Shown here piece after piece: positions 32,997 to 38,918 of a stretch of 45,886 nt of DNA; the first letter of the stretch is position 1, and each line of letters begins with the position of its first letter. A program made the translations under genes and the position numbers. This DNA is from a virus: IMG/VR virus record IMGVR_UViG_3300031565_000078, positions 1-45,886 of that record, one strand, 5' to 3'. The notes beneath the pieces are model-generated. The model saw nothing but the letters and a program-made list of their open reading frames with translations. It had not been told where the DNA came from and did no database searches.

Positions 32997-33373
32997 CGGG
33001 GGGAGAAAAAGGCGTTGAGATGCCAGTCGAAATGGAAGACGTGGAGCGGCTGTTAGAGGATACCAGGCGCCAGTTCACTAGGGTGGAGAGGGGGCTGGAT
33101 CGGCAGGACGCCCAGCAGCGCGCCATGGACGTTGCGGTCGCCAAGCTCCAGCAGATCATGGCGGATCGGGGTGCCTCGTGTCCATGGCGCGTGGACATTG
33201 CGGACGTGGCCAAGTCGGCGAAGGTCCACGCTAGTGAGATACGGCAGTTGACTGGGGCGGTGAGCGACCTGAAAGTCAAGGTCGCGACGATCGCTGCCGG
33301 GGGCGGGGTGGCCGGTGGGCTAGTGGCCGTGGTAGTGCGGCTGGTTGTGGATGCGATCGGTCGAGGAGGGTAG
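32975..33373 (+). CDS. XhlA/holin-like protein with coiled coil and one membrane helix
   Basis: 132 residues, ATG after GAGGGGGA, overlapping the hydrolase gene by 22 nt. A charged helical N-terminus (residues about 18-60) is followed by a C-terminal hydrophobic helix (VATIAAGGGVAGGLVAVVV). That is the architecture of XhlA-type lysis accessory proteins that work with a holin. Role inferred from architecture and place. Confidence 0.65.
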   Translation: MVDTGELAGGEKGVEMPVEMEDVERLLEDTRRQFTRVERGLDRQDAQQRAMDVAVAKLQQIMADRGASCPWRVDIADVAKSAKVHASEIRQLTGAVSDLKVKVATIAAGGGVAGGLVAVVVRLVVDAIGRGG

Positions 33374-33374
33374 A

Positions 33375-33710
33375 ATGACGCTCCGAGAAGGGCTGCTATG
33401 GCTTATGGGGATTGGGGCTGGGGTTCTGGCGTTCTACGCTATCGATAGGCTGGAGAATCAGAATCGGTGGCCGATCATCGCCGCTTGGCTGGCGATGCTG
33501 CGCCCTGACGATAAGCGGGCGCTAGCGTTTGCGGTGACGGCCGGGGTTGCTGTTATCGCGTATCTGGGCACGCTCCTGATGCTGTACGAGATCACGCCTA
33601 CCAGTTGGCGGATGTGGGTTGAGGAGCTGTTCAAGGTTTGCGCGGCGGCCATCGTGGCTGGCCAGGTCGCACATGGGCGGGTGGTGCTTCGACGCCGAGT
33701 GCCCGATTGA
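33375..33710 (+). CDS. Holin-like membrane protein
   Basis: 111 residues, ATG after GAGGAGGG. Three hydrophobic segments (about 7-22 GLLWLMGIGAGVLAFYAI, 49-70 ALAFAVTAGVAVIAYLGTLL, 86-100 LFKVCAAAIVAG) and a basic C-terminus (RVVLRRRVPD). Last gene of the lysis cluster before a terminator, so a holin is the best guess. Confidence 0.65.
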   Translation: MTLREGLLWLMGIGAGVLAFYAIDRLENQNRWPIIAAWLAMLRPDDKRALAFAVTAGVAVIAYLGTLLMLYEITPTSWRMWVEELFKVCAAAIVAGQVAHGRVVLRRRVPD

Positions 33711-33728
33711 TTGGTGATCTCGTAAAAT

Positions 33729-33758
33729 GGGCGCGCTCGTAGGGGTGCGCCTTTTTTT
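33729..33758 (+). terminator. Rho-independent terminator ending the late operon
   Basis: GGCGC/GCGCC stem (33730-33734 with 33747-33751) with an extra G-U pair, then seven T residues. It closes the structural/lysis transcription unit. The whole 33711-34129 stretch has no convincing gene: it holds this terminator, an AT-rich repeat, a consensus promoter, a leader and the first ribozyme. Confidence 0.85.
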
Positions 33759-33792
33759 GTGTCCTGGGAACCGGCCATGCGTAGAAACAATT

Positions 33793-33811
33793 ATTAACCT
33801 AATATTAACCT
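33793..33811 (+). promoter_or_regulatory. AT-rich direct repeats upstream of the early promoter
   Basis: ATTAACCT occurs at 33793-33800 and 33804-33811, 11 nt apart, about one helical turn, ending 18 nt before the -35. It could be an UP element or a paired operator for a regulator. Seen in sequence; role inferred. Confidence 0.5.
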
Positions 33812-33829
33812 TATGACATTGGAAAGCCC

Positions 33830-33858
33830 TTGACAACCTGATTTACTTGTGCTATAAT
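33830..33858 (+). promoter_or_regulatory. Perfect consensus sigma70 promoter (early operon)
   Basis: TTGACA (33830-33835), 17 nt, TATAAT (33853-33858). It drives the ribozyme-punctuated small-gene operon. Its spacer and flanks closely match the promoter at 36599-36627. Confidence 0.93.
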
Positions 33859-33865
33859 GATTGCA

Positions 33866-34042
33866 GGATAAGGAAACGGAACCTTAACAAACGAGCGCCG
33901 AGCGAGAGCGGGAGCCCAAAGGGCCGCCACACTAGACTCCGGGGCCGAGAGGCACCACCTCCAAAGTCACTACAGGGACCAGGGGGGCGGGAGAAAGGGC
34001 CGAATAGCCCAGAGGGGCCGCGAACGCAAGGCAATCCAAAGA
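33866..34042 (+). other. Long untranslated leader of the early operon
   Basis: About 180 nt between the expected transcription start and ribozyme 1. Purine- and GC-rich, with several AGGGCC and GGGGCCG repeats. An 82-codon frame crosses it but starts inside the -10 element and runs through the ribozyme, so I do not call it. Cleavage by ribozyme 1 would release this leader as a separate RNA of about 210 nt. Confidence 0.5.
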
Positions 34043-34108
34043 GCCGAAACCCCAGGCGGGAAGCCGGTTGGGGTCTGGCTAGGACGGCAACCTAGCTACT
34101 GATGAGGC
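34043..34108 (+). ncRNA. Type II hammerhead ribozyme, copy 1 (canonical core)
   Basis: All core elements are in type II order. Stem II is open: GCC (34043-34045) pairs with GGC (34106-34108). GAAA follows (34046-34049). Stem III is CCCC with GGGG (34050-34053 / 34070-34073), closed by A34049-U34074. The cleavage triplet is GUC, cut predicted after C34075. Stem I is 8 bp (34076-34083 / 34091-34098, one G-U) with loop ACGGCAA. The core CUGAUGA is at 34099-34105. Loop GGC (34086-34088) can pair with GCC at 34111-34113 as a pseudoknot. It sits in the operon leader, 22 nt before the first start codon. Confidence 0.88.
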
Positions 34109-34129
34109 AAGCCAAGAGGGAGAGACGAA

Positions 34130-34423
34130 GTGGGCGCCAAGAAGCAGATCAGCGAGGCTGTTCGTGCCATTCGTGGTTTGGCACGGAAGTACGGCATGGC
34201 TGCCTTGAACGAGGCCACGATTTACAGACTGTGGGAAGAGCTTGCGGGATATCAGCCCGAGTCGGAGTTCGCACGGTTCTACTTCCAATGTACTGGCCGA
34301 GAGTCTAGGCAAGTGGCCCGCGAGGTTATGTGCACCTATCGGCGCGATGATTGGACCGTTACTGTTACGGCGCGGCTCATGGATGGTTCCGAGTATTGCT
34401 TCAAGGCCAATGAGAACGCATAG
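34130..34423 (+). CDS. Small early protein, 97 aa
   Basis: GTG at 34130 after AGAGGGAGAG. Helical N-terminus (ISEAVRAIRGLARKYGM) and a beta-rich C-terminus (WTVTVTARLMDGSEYCF). No family recognised. Its stop codon shares its last base with the first base of ribozyme 2. Confidence 0.65.
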   Translation: MGAKKQISEAVRAIRGLARKYGMAALNEATIYRLWEELAGYQPESEFARFYFQCTGRESRQVAREVMCTYRRDDWTVTVTARLMDGSEYCFKANENA

Positions 34424-34486
34424 CCGAATCCCCGGAAGCCCTTTTCCGGGGACTGGCTAGGACGGCAACCTAGCCACTGACGAGGC
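34423..34486 (+). ncRNA. Type II hammerhead ribozyme, copy 2 (U-A variant)
   Basis: GCC (34423-34425)/GGC (34484-34486) stem II. GAA (34426-34428). Stem III CCCCGG/CCGGGG (34430-34435 / 34446-34451), closed by U34429-A34452 in place of the usual A-U. Cleavage position C34453 in the triplet GAC. Stem I is 8 perfect pairs (34454-34461 / 34469-34476) with loop ACGGCAA, and the core is CUGACGA (34477-34483). Compared with copy 1 the stem I G-U pair is now G-C, a compensating change. The A15.1-U16.1 swap may slow cleavage (NHH-type site). Confidence 0.8.
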
Positions 34487-34506
34487 AAGCCAAGAGGGAG
34501 GCAGCA

Positions 34507-34812
34507 ATGAAGGCACCGAGGATCGACGAGACGAAGCTCCGGTACGCGCACCAGGAAGTGCGCGAGATGGCGGAGAGCCTCTACGGGAGCAGTCGCAATT
34601 GGAAGCGGGCCCTGACCACAGCGGAGCGAATCATCTGCGAGCCTGGCCATGTCTACGTCGGCACGGGGGAGCAGCTGGAGCGCATAGATGGAATGATCGC
34701 CACCTACATCGCCGAAGGCGATCAGTGGAACCTTCTGGACCCAATGATTGCCTACGGCTACAGCGCCGTCAGCAAGCGCGGATGGGAAGCCTGGGGCATC
34801 GCGCAGGGATAA
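34507..34812 (+). CDS. Small early protein, 101 aa
   Basis: ATG after AGAGGGAGG. Helical (LRYAHQEVREMAESLYG, TTAERIICEPG) with a C-terminal SKRGWEAWGIA. No family recognised. Flanked by ribozymes 2 and 3. Confidence 0.65.
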   Translation: MKAPRIDETKLRYAHQEVREMAESLYGSSRNWKRALTTAERIICEPGHVYVGTGEQLERIDGMIATYIAEGDQWNLLDPMIAYGYSAVSKRGWEAWGIAQG

Positions 34813-34814
34813 GA

Positions 34815-34878
34815 GCCGAATCCCCGGAGAGAAACCTCCGGGGACCGAGCGGGGTTGACCACCCGCCGCTGATGAGGC
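34815..34878 (+). ncRNA. Type II hammerhead ribozyme, copy 3 (U-A variant, second stem I type)
   Basis: GCC (34815-34817)/GGC (34876-34878). GAA. Stem III 8 bp CCCCGGAG/CTCCGGGG (34822-34829 / 34836-34843), closed by U34821-A34844. Cleavage position C34845. Stem I 7 bp with a bulged A34848 (34846-34853 / 34862-34868), loop 34854-34861. The core CUGAUGA is complete (34869-34875). Loop UGACC (34856-34860) can pair with GGUUA (34880-34884) as a pseudoknot. It starts 2 nt after the upstream stop codon. Confidence 0.8.
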
Positions 34879-34900
34879 AGGTTACGAAAAGGAGAATCCA

Positions 34901-35137
34901 ATGAGTCATAATCACCTCCCTGAGATCAAGTTCGATACTAGCCTCTACACTAACCGATATGGCAAGCGGCCGCACGGTTACGGCCTCTGGGCATTCTCCT
35001 GGAAGAACACCAGTGGCGGCTATAATGTCACCGAGTGGACTGGTTGGTATTCTGACGCGAAGGCCAAGGCCCGCGAGGTCGCTCGCATGAGCAAGCAGGC
35101 CTTCCCCTGGATTCGCACAGTCAACGTTCTGCCCTAG
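34901..35137 (+). CDS. Small early protein, 78 aa
   Basis: ATG after AAAGGAGA. Aromatic-rich (GYGLWAFSWKNTSGGYNVTE, WTGWYSD), basic C-terminal helix. No family recognised. The 45-nt gap that follows has no ribozyme. Confidence 0.65.
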   Translation: MSHNHLPEIKFDTSLYTNRYGKRPHGYGLWAFSWKNTSGGYNVTEWTGWYSDAKAKAREVARMSKQAFPWIRTVNVLP

Positions 35138-35182
35138 AGATCACGCCCAGCCAGTCGGGCAATAGACCGGCAGGAGGCTACG

Positions 35183-35473
35183 ATGGCTACATACACGATC
35201 ACGACAAGATACACTGTCACGGCGAGCAGAGCGTATAACCTAAACCCGCATTTGCGAGATGCCCTTGCCGCGATTGCCAACAATCGCATAAGTATGACTT
35301 TCTCTCGTGAGGGGCAGGGGCGAGGCCGTGAGCTTCTCTGGGAAGTCCAGAATGTCCGATATGAGGATACGGCGCTGGTTGAGGCGCGGGTGCCAACTCT
35401 CACGGCACTGGAGGCCGGGTTTCTGGCCGGGTTTTTCGAGGCCCGCGGGGTTCCAGTAAGGATCACGAAATGA
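35183..35473 (+). CDS. Small early protein, 96 aa
   Basis: ATG after CAGGAGGC. Beta-alpha appearance (YTITTRYTVTASRAYNLN, LTALEAGFLAGFFEARGVPV). No family recognised. Ribozyme copy 4 starts at the base after its stop codon. Confidence 0.65.
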   Translation: MATYTITTRYTVTASRAYNLNPHLRDALAAIANNRISMTFSREGQGRGRELLWEVQNVRYEDTALVEARVPTLTALEAGFLAGFFEARGVPVRITK

Positions 35474-35534
35474 GCCGAAACCGCCAGGGAACTGGCGGTC
35501 CGAGCGGGGTTGACTACCCGCCGCCGAATGAGGC
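35474..35534 (+). ncRNA. Hammerhead ribozyme, copy 4 (degenerate core)
   Basis: GCC (35474-35476)/GGC (35532-35534). GAAA (35477-35480). Stem III CCGCCAG/CTGGCGG (35481-35487 / 35492-35498), closed by A35480-U35499, GUC cleavage triplet ending C35500. Stem I like copy 3 with bulged A35503 (35501-35508 / 35517-35523). The CUGAUGA core reads CCGAAUGA (35524-35531): U4 is C and one base is inserted. All stems are kept but catalysis is doubtful. Loop GACU (35512-35515) can pair with GGUC (35536-35539). Confidence 0.65.
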
Positions 35535-35585
35535 AGGTCGAATACGCAAATGCGGGCAGAGTCGAGACACAGACGGAGGATCACA

Positions 35586-36056
35586 ATGGACACCAATGAG
35601 CGACCAGTTGCCGACCCCGAATACGCCGGGTACTGGCTCGGAGCCGGATACCGGTGGGATACCGAGGAGCGCGCGGCAATCGCTATTCGAGACGTATACG
35701 CTGTTGACGTTGCAATGGCGCCGGTCCGGGCGCTCCCTGAGACATTGAGCCGCGATGAGTACGAGACTGCGGCAACAGAACTGGGAATCGCCCAGCTGGC
35801 CGACACGGAGATCGTTCTGAGCCGACACAGTGTCCGCAACTGCCCCCGGCCCCCCGAGTCCCGACTGACCCGTTTTGTCCAAATGGCACTCGCGGAGCGC
35901 CGCCTCGACGGGATTGAGGCCGAGCGCGCTGCACAGCCGAAGCGGACAATCCACTACATCCACTGCGACTGCGGCCACGACGTCCCCGAGGGAGAGCGGA
36001 TGAGCGCCTCACTCGGGAGCTCCTGTTTCGACTGCTACGACCGAATGAGCAACTAG
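35586..36056 (+). CDS. Early protein with C-terminal Cys/His cluster, 156 aa
   Basis: ATG at 35586 after GGAGGA; an in-frame start at 35550 has no ribosome site. Two parts: an N-terminal 100 residues without motif and a C-terminal likely zinc site (HYIHCDCGHDVPEG, SCFDCYDRM). Function unknown. Confidence 0.65.
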   Translation: MDTNERPVADPEYAGYWLGAGYRWDTEERAAIAIRDVYAVDVAMAPVRALPETLSRDEYETAATELGIAQLADTEIVLSRHSVRNCPRPPESRLTRFVQMALAERRLDGIEAERAAQPKRTIHYIHCDCGHDVPEGERMSASLGSSCFDCYDRMSN

Positions 36057-36068
36057 CCCTCCGAGTCT

Positions 36069-36096
36069 CAGGAGCCGAGCGCCAGTTCGGCTCCTG
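36069..36096 (+). other. Intergenic hairpin
   Basis: 10-bp stem CAGGAGCCGA / TCGGCTCCTG with an 8-nt loop, no T-run. Its left part resembles the 5' end of the hammerhead copies (GAGCCGA) and it sits in the same stop-to-ribosome-site position, but no catalytic core follows. Confidence 0.6.
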
Positions 36097-36131
36097 GCCT
36101 GGGCGGACTAGAAGAATCAAGGAGGAAGATC

Positions 36132-36542
36132 ATGGGCACCTATCGTTTCGATCTGCAGCACACTGGCCGGCCGTTCGGTCCGTGCGAGGTCATCCCGGAT
36201 TGGGCCTGGAAGGGGCTCTCACGGTACACGACCCTGAGTGCCGCGAGAAAGGCAGAGGATCGTGTACGGGGAGACATGCACGAGGCAGCCGGACCGGCCG
36301 CCTGGACCGACCACTTCCGAGTCATTCCGCTGCGGGATACTAGGTTGACCCAGACATACGTGTGTCTGGGAACGATTCGGCATGATCCGTCGCCAGACTG
36401 CGCGGTATCCATTGATGTGACGATAACCTGGCCTGCTGGGAAATCGGAGCCCTTTCCAGCGACGCCTGGCGGCTGGGCCAGTCCCTACCAGTGCGCGGCG
36501 TGTGCGGCGATAGACGAGGTGGCGCGACACGAGATGGCCTAG
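36132..36542 (+). CDS. Early hypothetical protein, 136 aa
   Basis: ATG after AAGGAGGA. Contains a CxxC-type pair near the C-terminus (YQCAACAAIDEVA). Mixed alpha/beta. Last gene of this promoter unit, followed by a hairpin and a new promoter. Confidence 0.65.
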   Translation: MGTYRFDLQHTGRPFGPCEVIPDWAWKGLSRYTTLSAARKAEDRVRGDMHEAAGPAAWTDHFRVIPLRDTRLTQTYVCLGTIRHDPSPDCAVSIDVTITWPAGKSEPFPATPGGWASPYQCAACAAIDEVARHEMA

Positions 36543-36554
36543 TCCCCTCACCAC

Positions 36555-36580
36555 AGGCCGCCGAGACGGCTCGGCGGCCT
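36555..36580 (+). terminator. Probable terminator-like hairpin
   Basis: Perfect 11-bp stem AGGCCGCCGAG / CTCGGCGGCCT with a 4-nt loop. No clean T-run follows, so termination may be partial or the hairpin may act in RNA stability. It separates two promoter units. Confidence 0.55.
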
Positions 36581-36598
36581 CCATGAGCGGATTGTCTA

Positions 36599-36627
36599 TT
36601 GACAACATGATACCTTTGCGCTATAAT
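36599..36627 (+). promoter_or_regulatory. Perfect consensus sigma70 promoter (second early unit)
   Basis: TTGACA (36599-36604), 17 nt, TATAAT (36622-36627). The spacer and downstream bases match the 33830 promoter beyond the consensus hexamers (both have TTGACAAC, GCTATAATGA and a GGAT shortly after). Confidence 0.93.
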
Positions 36628-36659
36628 GACTGTGGGATTGGGAGATACAGGAGGCCACA

Positions 36660-36860
36660 ATGAGCGCTTACGCCAAGGTCGAGACTCGCAAGGATACGTT
36701 GGAGCGGACCGAGATGACTATCCGCACCCGCCATGGGGTGACCGACAGCCAGCTCACGCGCTGGCTGGTGAATGAGGGGATGCGGCGCTACGAGGCCGAG
36801 GACATCGTGGCCGAGGCCAGGGGAAACCTGGTCGGATGGCATGCGGGGAGGGCCCGATGA
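36660..36860 (+). CDS. Small early protein, 66 aa
   Basis: ATG after CAGGAGG. Charged and helical (GVTDSQLTRWLVNEGM, RRYEAEDIVAEARG). Overlaps the next gene by ATGA. No family recognised. Confidence 0.65.
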   Translation: MSAYAKVETRKDTLERTEMTIRTRHGVTDSQLTRWLVNEGMRRYEAEDIVAEARGNLVGWHAGRAR

Positions 36861-37015
36861 TAGCCTGCCGCTGCACGCGCTGTCAGGACACGGGCTACGT
36901 GTTGAGCGGGTCGGGCGAGGGCGACGACCCGTGCGAGGAGGTTGCCTGCCCGGTGTGCGGCCCGAAAGCCACCGAGGAACCCGAGTGGAGGGAGGATGAC
37001 GATGGATGCTGCTGA
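36857..37015 (+). CDS. Small zinc-ribbon protein, 52 aa
   Basis: ATG overlapping the previous stop (ATGA). CRCTRCQDTGYV and CPVCGPKA give a C-x2-C...C-x2-C site like a rubredoxin/DnaJ-type zinc ribbon. Probably a small DNA- or protein-binding factor. Overlaps the next gene by 14 nt. Confidence 0.65.
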   Translation: MIACRCTRCQDTGYVLSGSGEGDDPCEEVACPVCGPKATEEPEWREDDDGCC

Positions 37016-37286
37016 GATGCGTGCTCGATCCCTCGACCTGGAGACCGAGCGCCTCGCGCGGATCTCGCGGGCGATGAATAGGATGTGCTGCTACCAATGT
37101 GGCAGCATGGACGGGATGCAGGGTTACGACGAGGCCGCCACGCGCACGATGCCGGCGGAGCAGCAAACGGGGTACTACCGGCACATCGGCGAGAGCGTGC
37201 CGGGGACGATCTACCGGCCGTGCACCGTGTGCCGGCGGACGGACGAGATCGGGATAAGCACCAGATACGAGGAGTGGACGCCATGA
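37002..37286 (+). CDS. Early protein with paired CxxC motifs, 94 aa
   Basis: ATG at 37002 preferred over ATG 36996 because GGAGGGAGG ends at 36995. N-terminal helix, then MCCYQCGSMDG and PCTVCRRTDE, a likely zinc site. ATGA overlap with the next gene. Function unknown. Confidence 0.65.
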   Translation: MDAAEMRARSLDLETERLARISRAMNRMCCYQCGSMDGMQGYDEAATRTMPAEQQTGYYRHIGESVPGTIYRPCTVCRRTDEIGISTRYEEWTP

Positions 37287-37531
37287 CACCGGATCTGGGC
37301 GGGGGATGGTCTGCCGAAGAGATACGCCGATTGCAGATAGAGAATAAGCGACTGCGCGCGGTGATCGAAACGGCGAACGCGAACTACGCGCGGCTCCAGG
37401 TGATTCGTGACAATCAGCACGCTCTTATTATATGCACCTCACGACTCCTAGCATTGGGTGATCTGGACGTCGCTGAGTTGGCAGGGATCAAAAGGGCGCT
37501 TGACAACGCATACAGGGGAGGGGAACAGTGA
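37283..37531 (+). CDS. Small coiled-coil early protein, 82 aa
   Basis: ATG overlapping the previous stop. Helical (EEIRRLQIENKRLRAVIETA). GTGA overlap to the ligase-like stub. No family recognised. Confidence 0.6.
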   Translation: MTPDLGGGWSAEEIRRLQIENKRLRAVIETANANYARLQVIRDNQHALIICTSRLLALGDLDVAELAGIKRALDNAYRGGEQ

Positions 37532-37704
37532 TCGCATCATACCCGAAGGTACTCACCGTCGGCACGCGAGGGACCGAGTGCCTGCTGGAGGGCGAGGTCC
37601 TGGTCCAGGAGAAGATCGACGGCTCTATGTTCCGGTGGGCCGTGGCCGCCGTCGAGGCGACCATGTGCGCGGCGTGCGCGCGCCGGATGATCGGCGTGCG
37701 TTAG
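37528..37704 (+). pseudogene. RNA-ligase-like N-terminal fragment
   Basis: 58 codons from a GTG overlapping the previous stop. YPKVLTVGTRGTECLLEG then VLVQEKIDGSMFRW matches the N-terminus of phage RNA ligases through the nucleotidyltransferase motif I (K-x-D-G, with the adenylated Lys). After about residue 40 the similarity stops and a Cys-bearing tail (MCAACARRMIGVR) ends the frame. The other nucleotidyltransferase motifs are absent here and in the other frames nearby. Likely a decayed ligase gene, or a short protein reusing its start. Confidence 0.6.
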
Positions 37705-37781
37705 GATGTACCGCTGCCCTGGCATGTGACGTGCCGAAGAACCAGTATGACTCCGAGGCTTGACGGCAGGGCGGCGGTAAT

Positions 37782-37894
37782 GCGGGCCACCGGCAGACGT
37801 AGGTGGCGTGGAGGAGCGCGTCTCCCAAAACAACGCGTGCGGGCTACCGGCGTACATAGGTAGCGGGTGGGGCGCGACACGCCAAAACAACGCG
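37782..37894 (+). repeat. Tandem 57-nt repeat with compensatory changes (candidate structured RNA)
   Basis: Unit A 37782-37837, unit B 37839-37894. Each begins GCGGGC and ends CCAAAACAACGCG. The first hairpin is CCACC/GGTGG in A (37787-37791 / 37802-37806) and CTACC/GGTAG in B (37844-37848 / 37859-37863), a compensating base-pair change. A CGCG in the middle of each unit can pair with the terminal CGCG. It sits just upstream of the gene at 37931. Not matched to any riboswitch or ribozyme class I know. Confidence 0.7.
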
Positions 37895-37930
37895 CAAAAT
37901 ACTGTCTATCAAAGAGAAAAGGAGATGGAA

Positions 37931-38215
37931 GTGAGGGCCCCAAAGGATCTGTTAGAAGCAGTCGCCCGCCGCAAGTTTTTCGAGAGCACTACCATCTGTG
38001 GGGCGTACACGGTGGTCACTCTGATCCAGGGGGAGATCGTTGGCGTTGGATTTTCCAGGTGCTCTCCCAAGGATAAGTGGGACATCGCCTTGGGACATCG
38101 GATCGCCCGAGGCAGAGCGCTTTTGGACTTCGCCCAGAAGGTCCATGCGCGACGCCAGAAGTCCATTGGTTCGGCGGCGGAAGTGAGGGACGGATCACAG
38201 GAGAAGGAGATCTAG
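37931..38215 (+). CDS. Hypothetical protein, 94 aa, behind the tandem RNA repeat
   Basis: GTG at 37931 chosen because AAGGAG lies 6 nt upstream; an ATG at 37925 directly abuts that site. Alpha/beta appearance (FESTTICGAYTVVTLIQGEI, WDIALGHRIARGRALLDF), basic C-terminus. No family recognised. Confidence 0.6.
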   Translation: MRAPKDLLEAVARRKFFESTTICGAYTVVTLIQGEIVGVGFSRCSPKDKWDIALGHRIARGRALLDFAQKVHARRQKSIGSAAEVRDGSQEKEI

Positions 38216-38482
38216 ATGGCTGATCAGACTGTCTTTTCCAGGCTAACGTCCGTGTTGCGTGGCAGGTTTCTGGACCAGATGCCTCCGCTGCCTCGCGGGG
38301 AGCGATTGAGCGGTTGGCGCCATATCAGGACCACCGCCAGGGGCTCTGGCAGGCGCTGGCGCAGTGGTGAGAGGCATTACGGTCTAAACGGACCGCAGGC
38401 CGTGGCCCGCCGGCGCCGACAGATCGCCAAAGGGATGATTATCAAAGGGAGTAAACATGTTCGTAAATCTGACACCACATGA
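38216..38482 (+). CDS. Basic hypothetical protein, 88 aa
   Basis: ATG 1 nt after the previous stop, with AGAAGGAGA upstream. Arg-rich (GSGRRWRSGERHYG, VARRRRQIAKG), so probably binds nucleic acid. Overlaps the next gene by 26 nt. Confidence 0.6.
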   Translation: MADQTVFSRLTSVLRGRFLDQMPPLPRGERLSGWRHIRTTARGSGRRWRSGERHYGLNGPQAVARRRRQIAKGMIIKGSKHVRKSDTT

Positions 38483-38780
38483 GATTCACCTGCCGATTGG
38501 CATTGTATCGCCGTCGGGCGTCGTAGCACGATGTGATGAGGTAAGTGAGCAGTGTGGTGAGGTCGAGGGGGTGCCGATCATCTCCCGTCGTTATGGGGAG
38601 GTTCGCGGTTTGCCGTCGAATAAAATGGGCGTCTGGCTGATTGTGAGCCATATGTGCCGCGTAGCCTGTCCAGAGCGGCGGGACCTGCTGAGCCCTGGCG
38701 ATCTGACGCGGGATGAGAAGGGCCAGATCACTGGATGTACAAACCTAGTGGTCAACATGGACCGTGAGCGGATGAGATAG
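38457..38780 (+). CDS. Conserved small phage/bacterial protein, 107 aa
   Basis: ATG after AAGGGAG. The pattern VNLTPHEIHLP ... EVEGVPIISRRYGEVRGLP ... LSPGDLTRDEKGQITGC matches a small family I have met in actinobacterial and phage genomes, without known function. Compact alpha/beta. Confidence 0.7.
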   Translation: MFVNLTPHEIHLPIGIVSPSGVVARCDEVSEQCGEVEGVPIISRRYGEVRGLPSNKMGVWLIVSHMCRVACPERRDLLSPGDLTRDEKGQITGCTNLVVNMDRERMR

Positions 38781-38918
38781 GATCTCGCTGTCCTGCGGCG
38801 GTTGGGATTATGGCGGTGCCGCGCGGTGGGAACGCGCACACGAGCAGGTGTGGCCTGCCAGCCAGGGGAGATAAACCATTACCGTGCAAATCGGGAACGG
38901 CTGACCAAACAAAACGCA

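Noticed and set aside
33847-34095. 82-codon + strand frame across the early leader
   Set aside because: It begins inside the -10 element of a perfect promoter, has low-complexity basic content and runs through ribozyme 1.
36069-36096. Fifth hammerhead ribozyme
   Set aside because: It starts like the others (GAGCCGA) and has a strong hairpin, but lacks the GAA triplet and any CUGAUGA core.
37458-37763. Alternative + frame over the ligase stub
   Set aside because: Gly/Arg-rich shadow without ribosome site. It does not continue the ligase after motif I, so a simple frameshift does not restore the gene.
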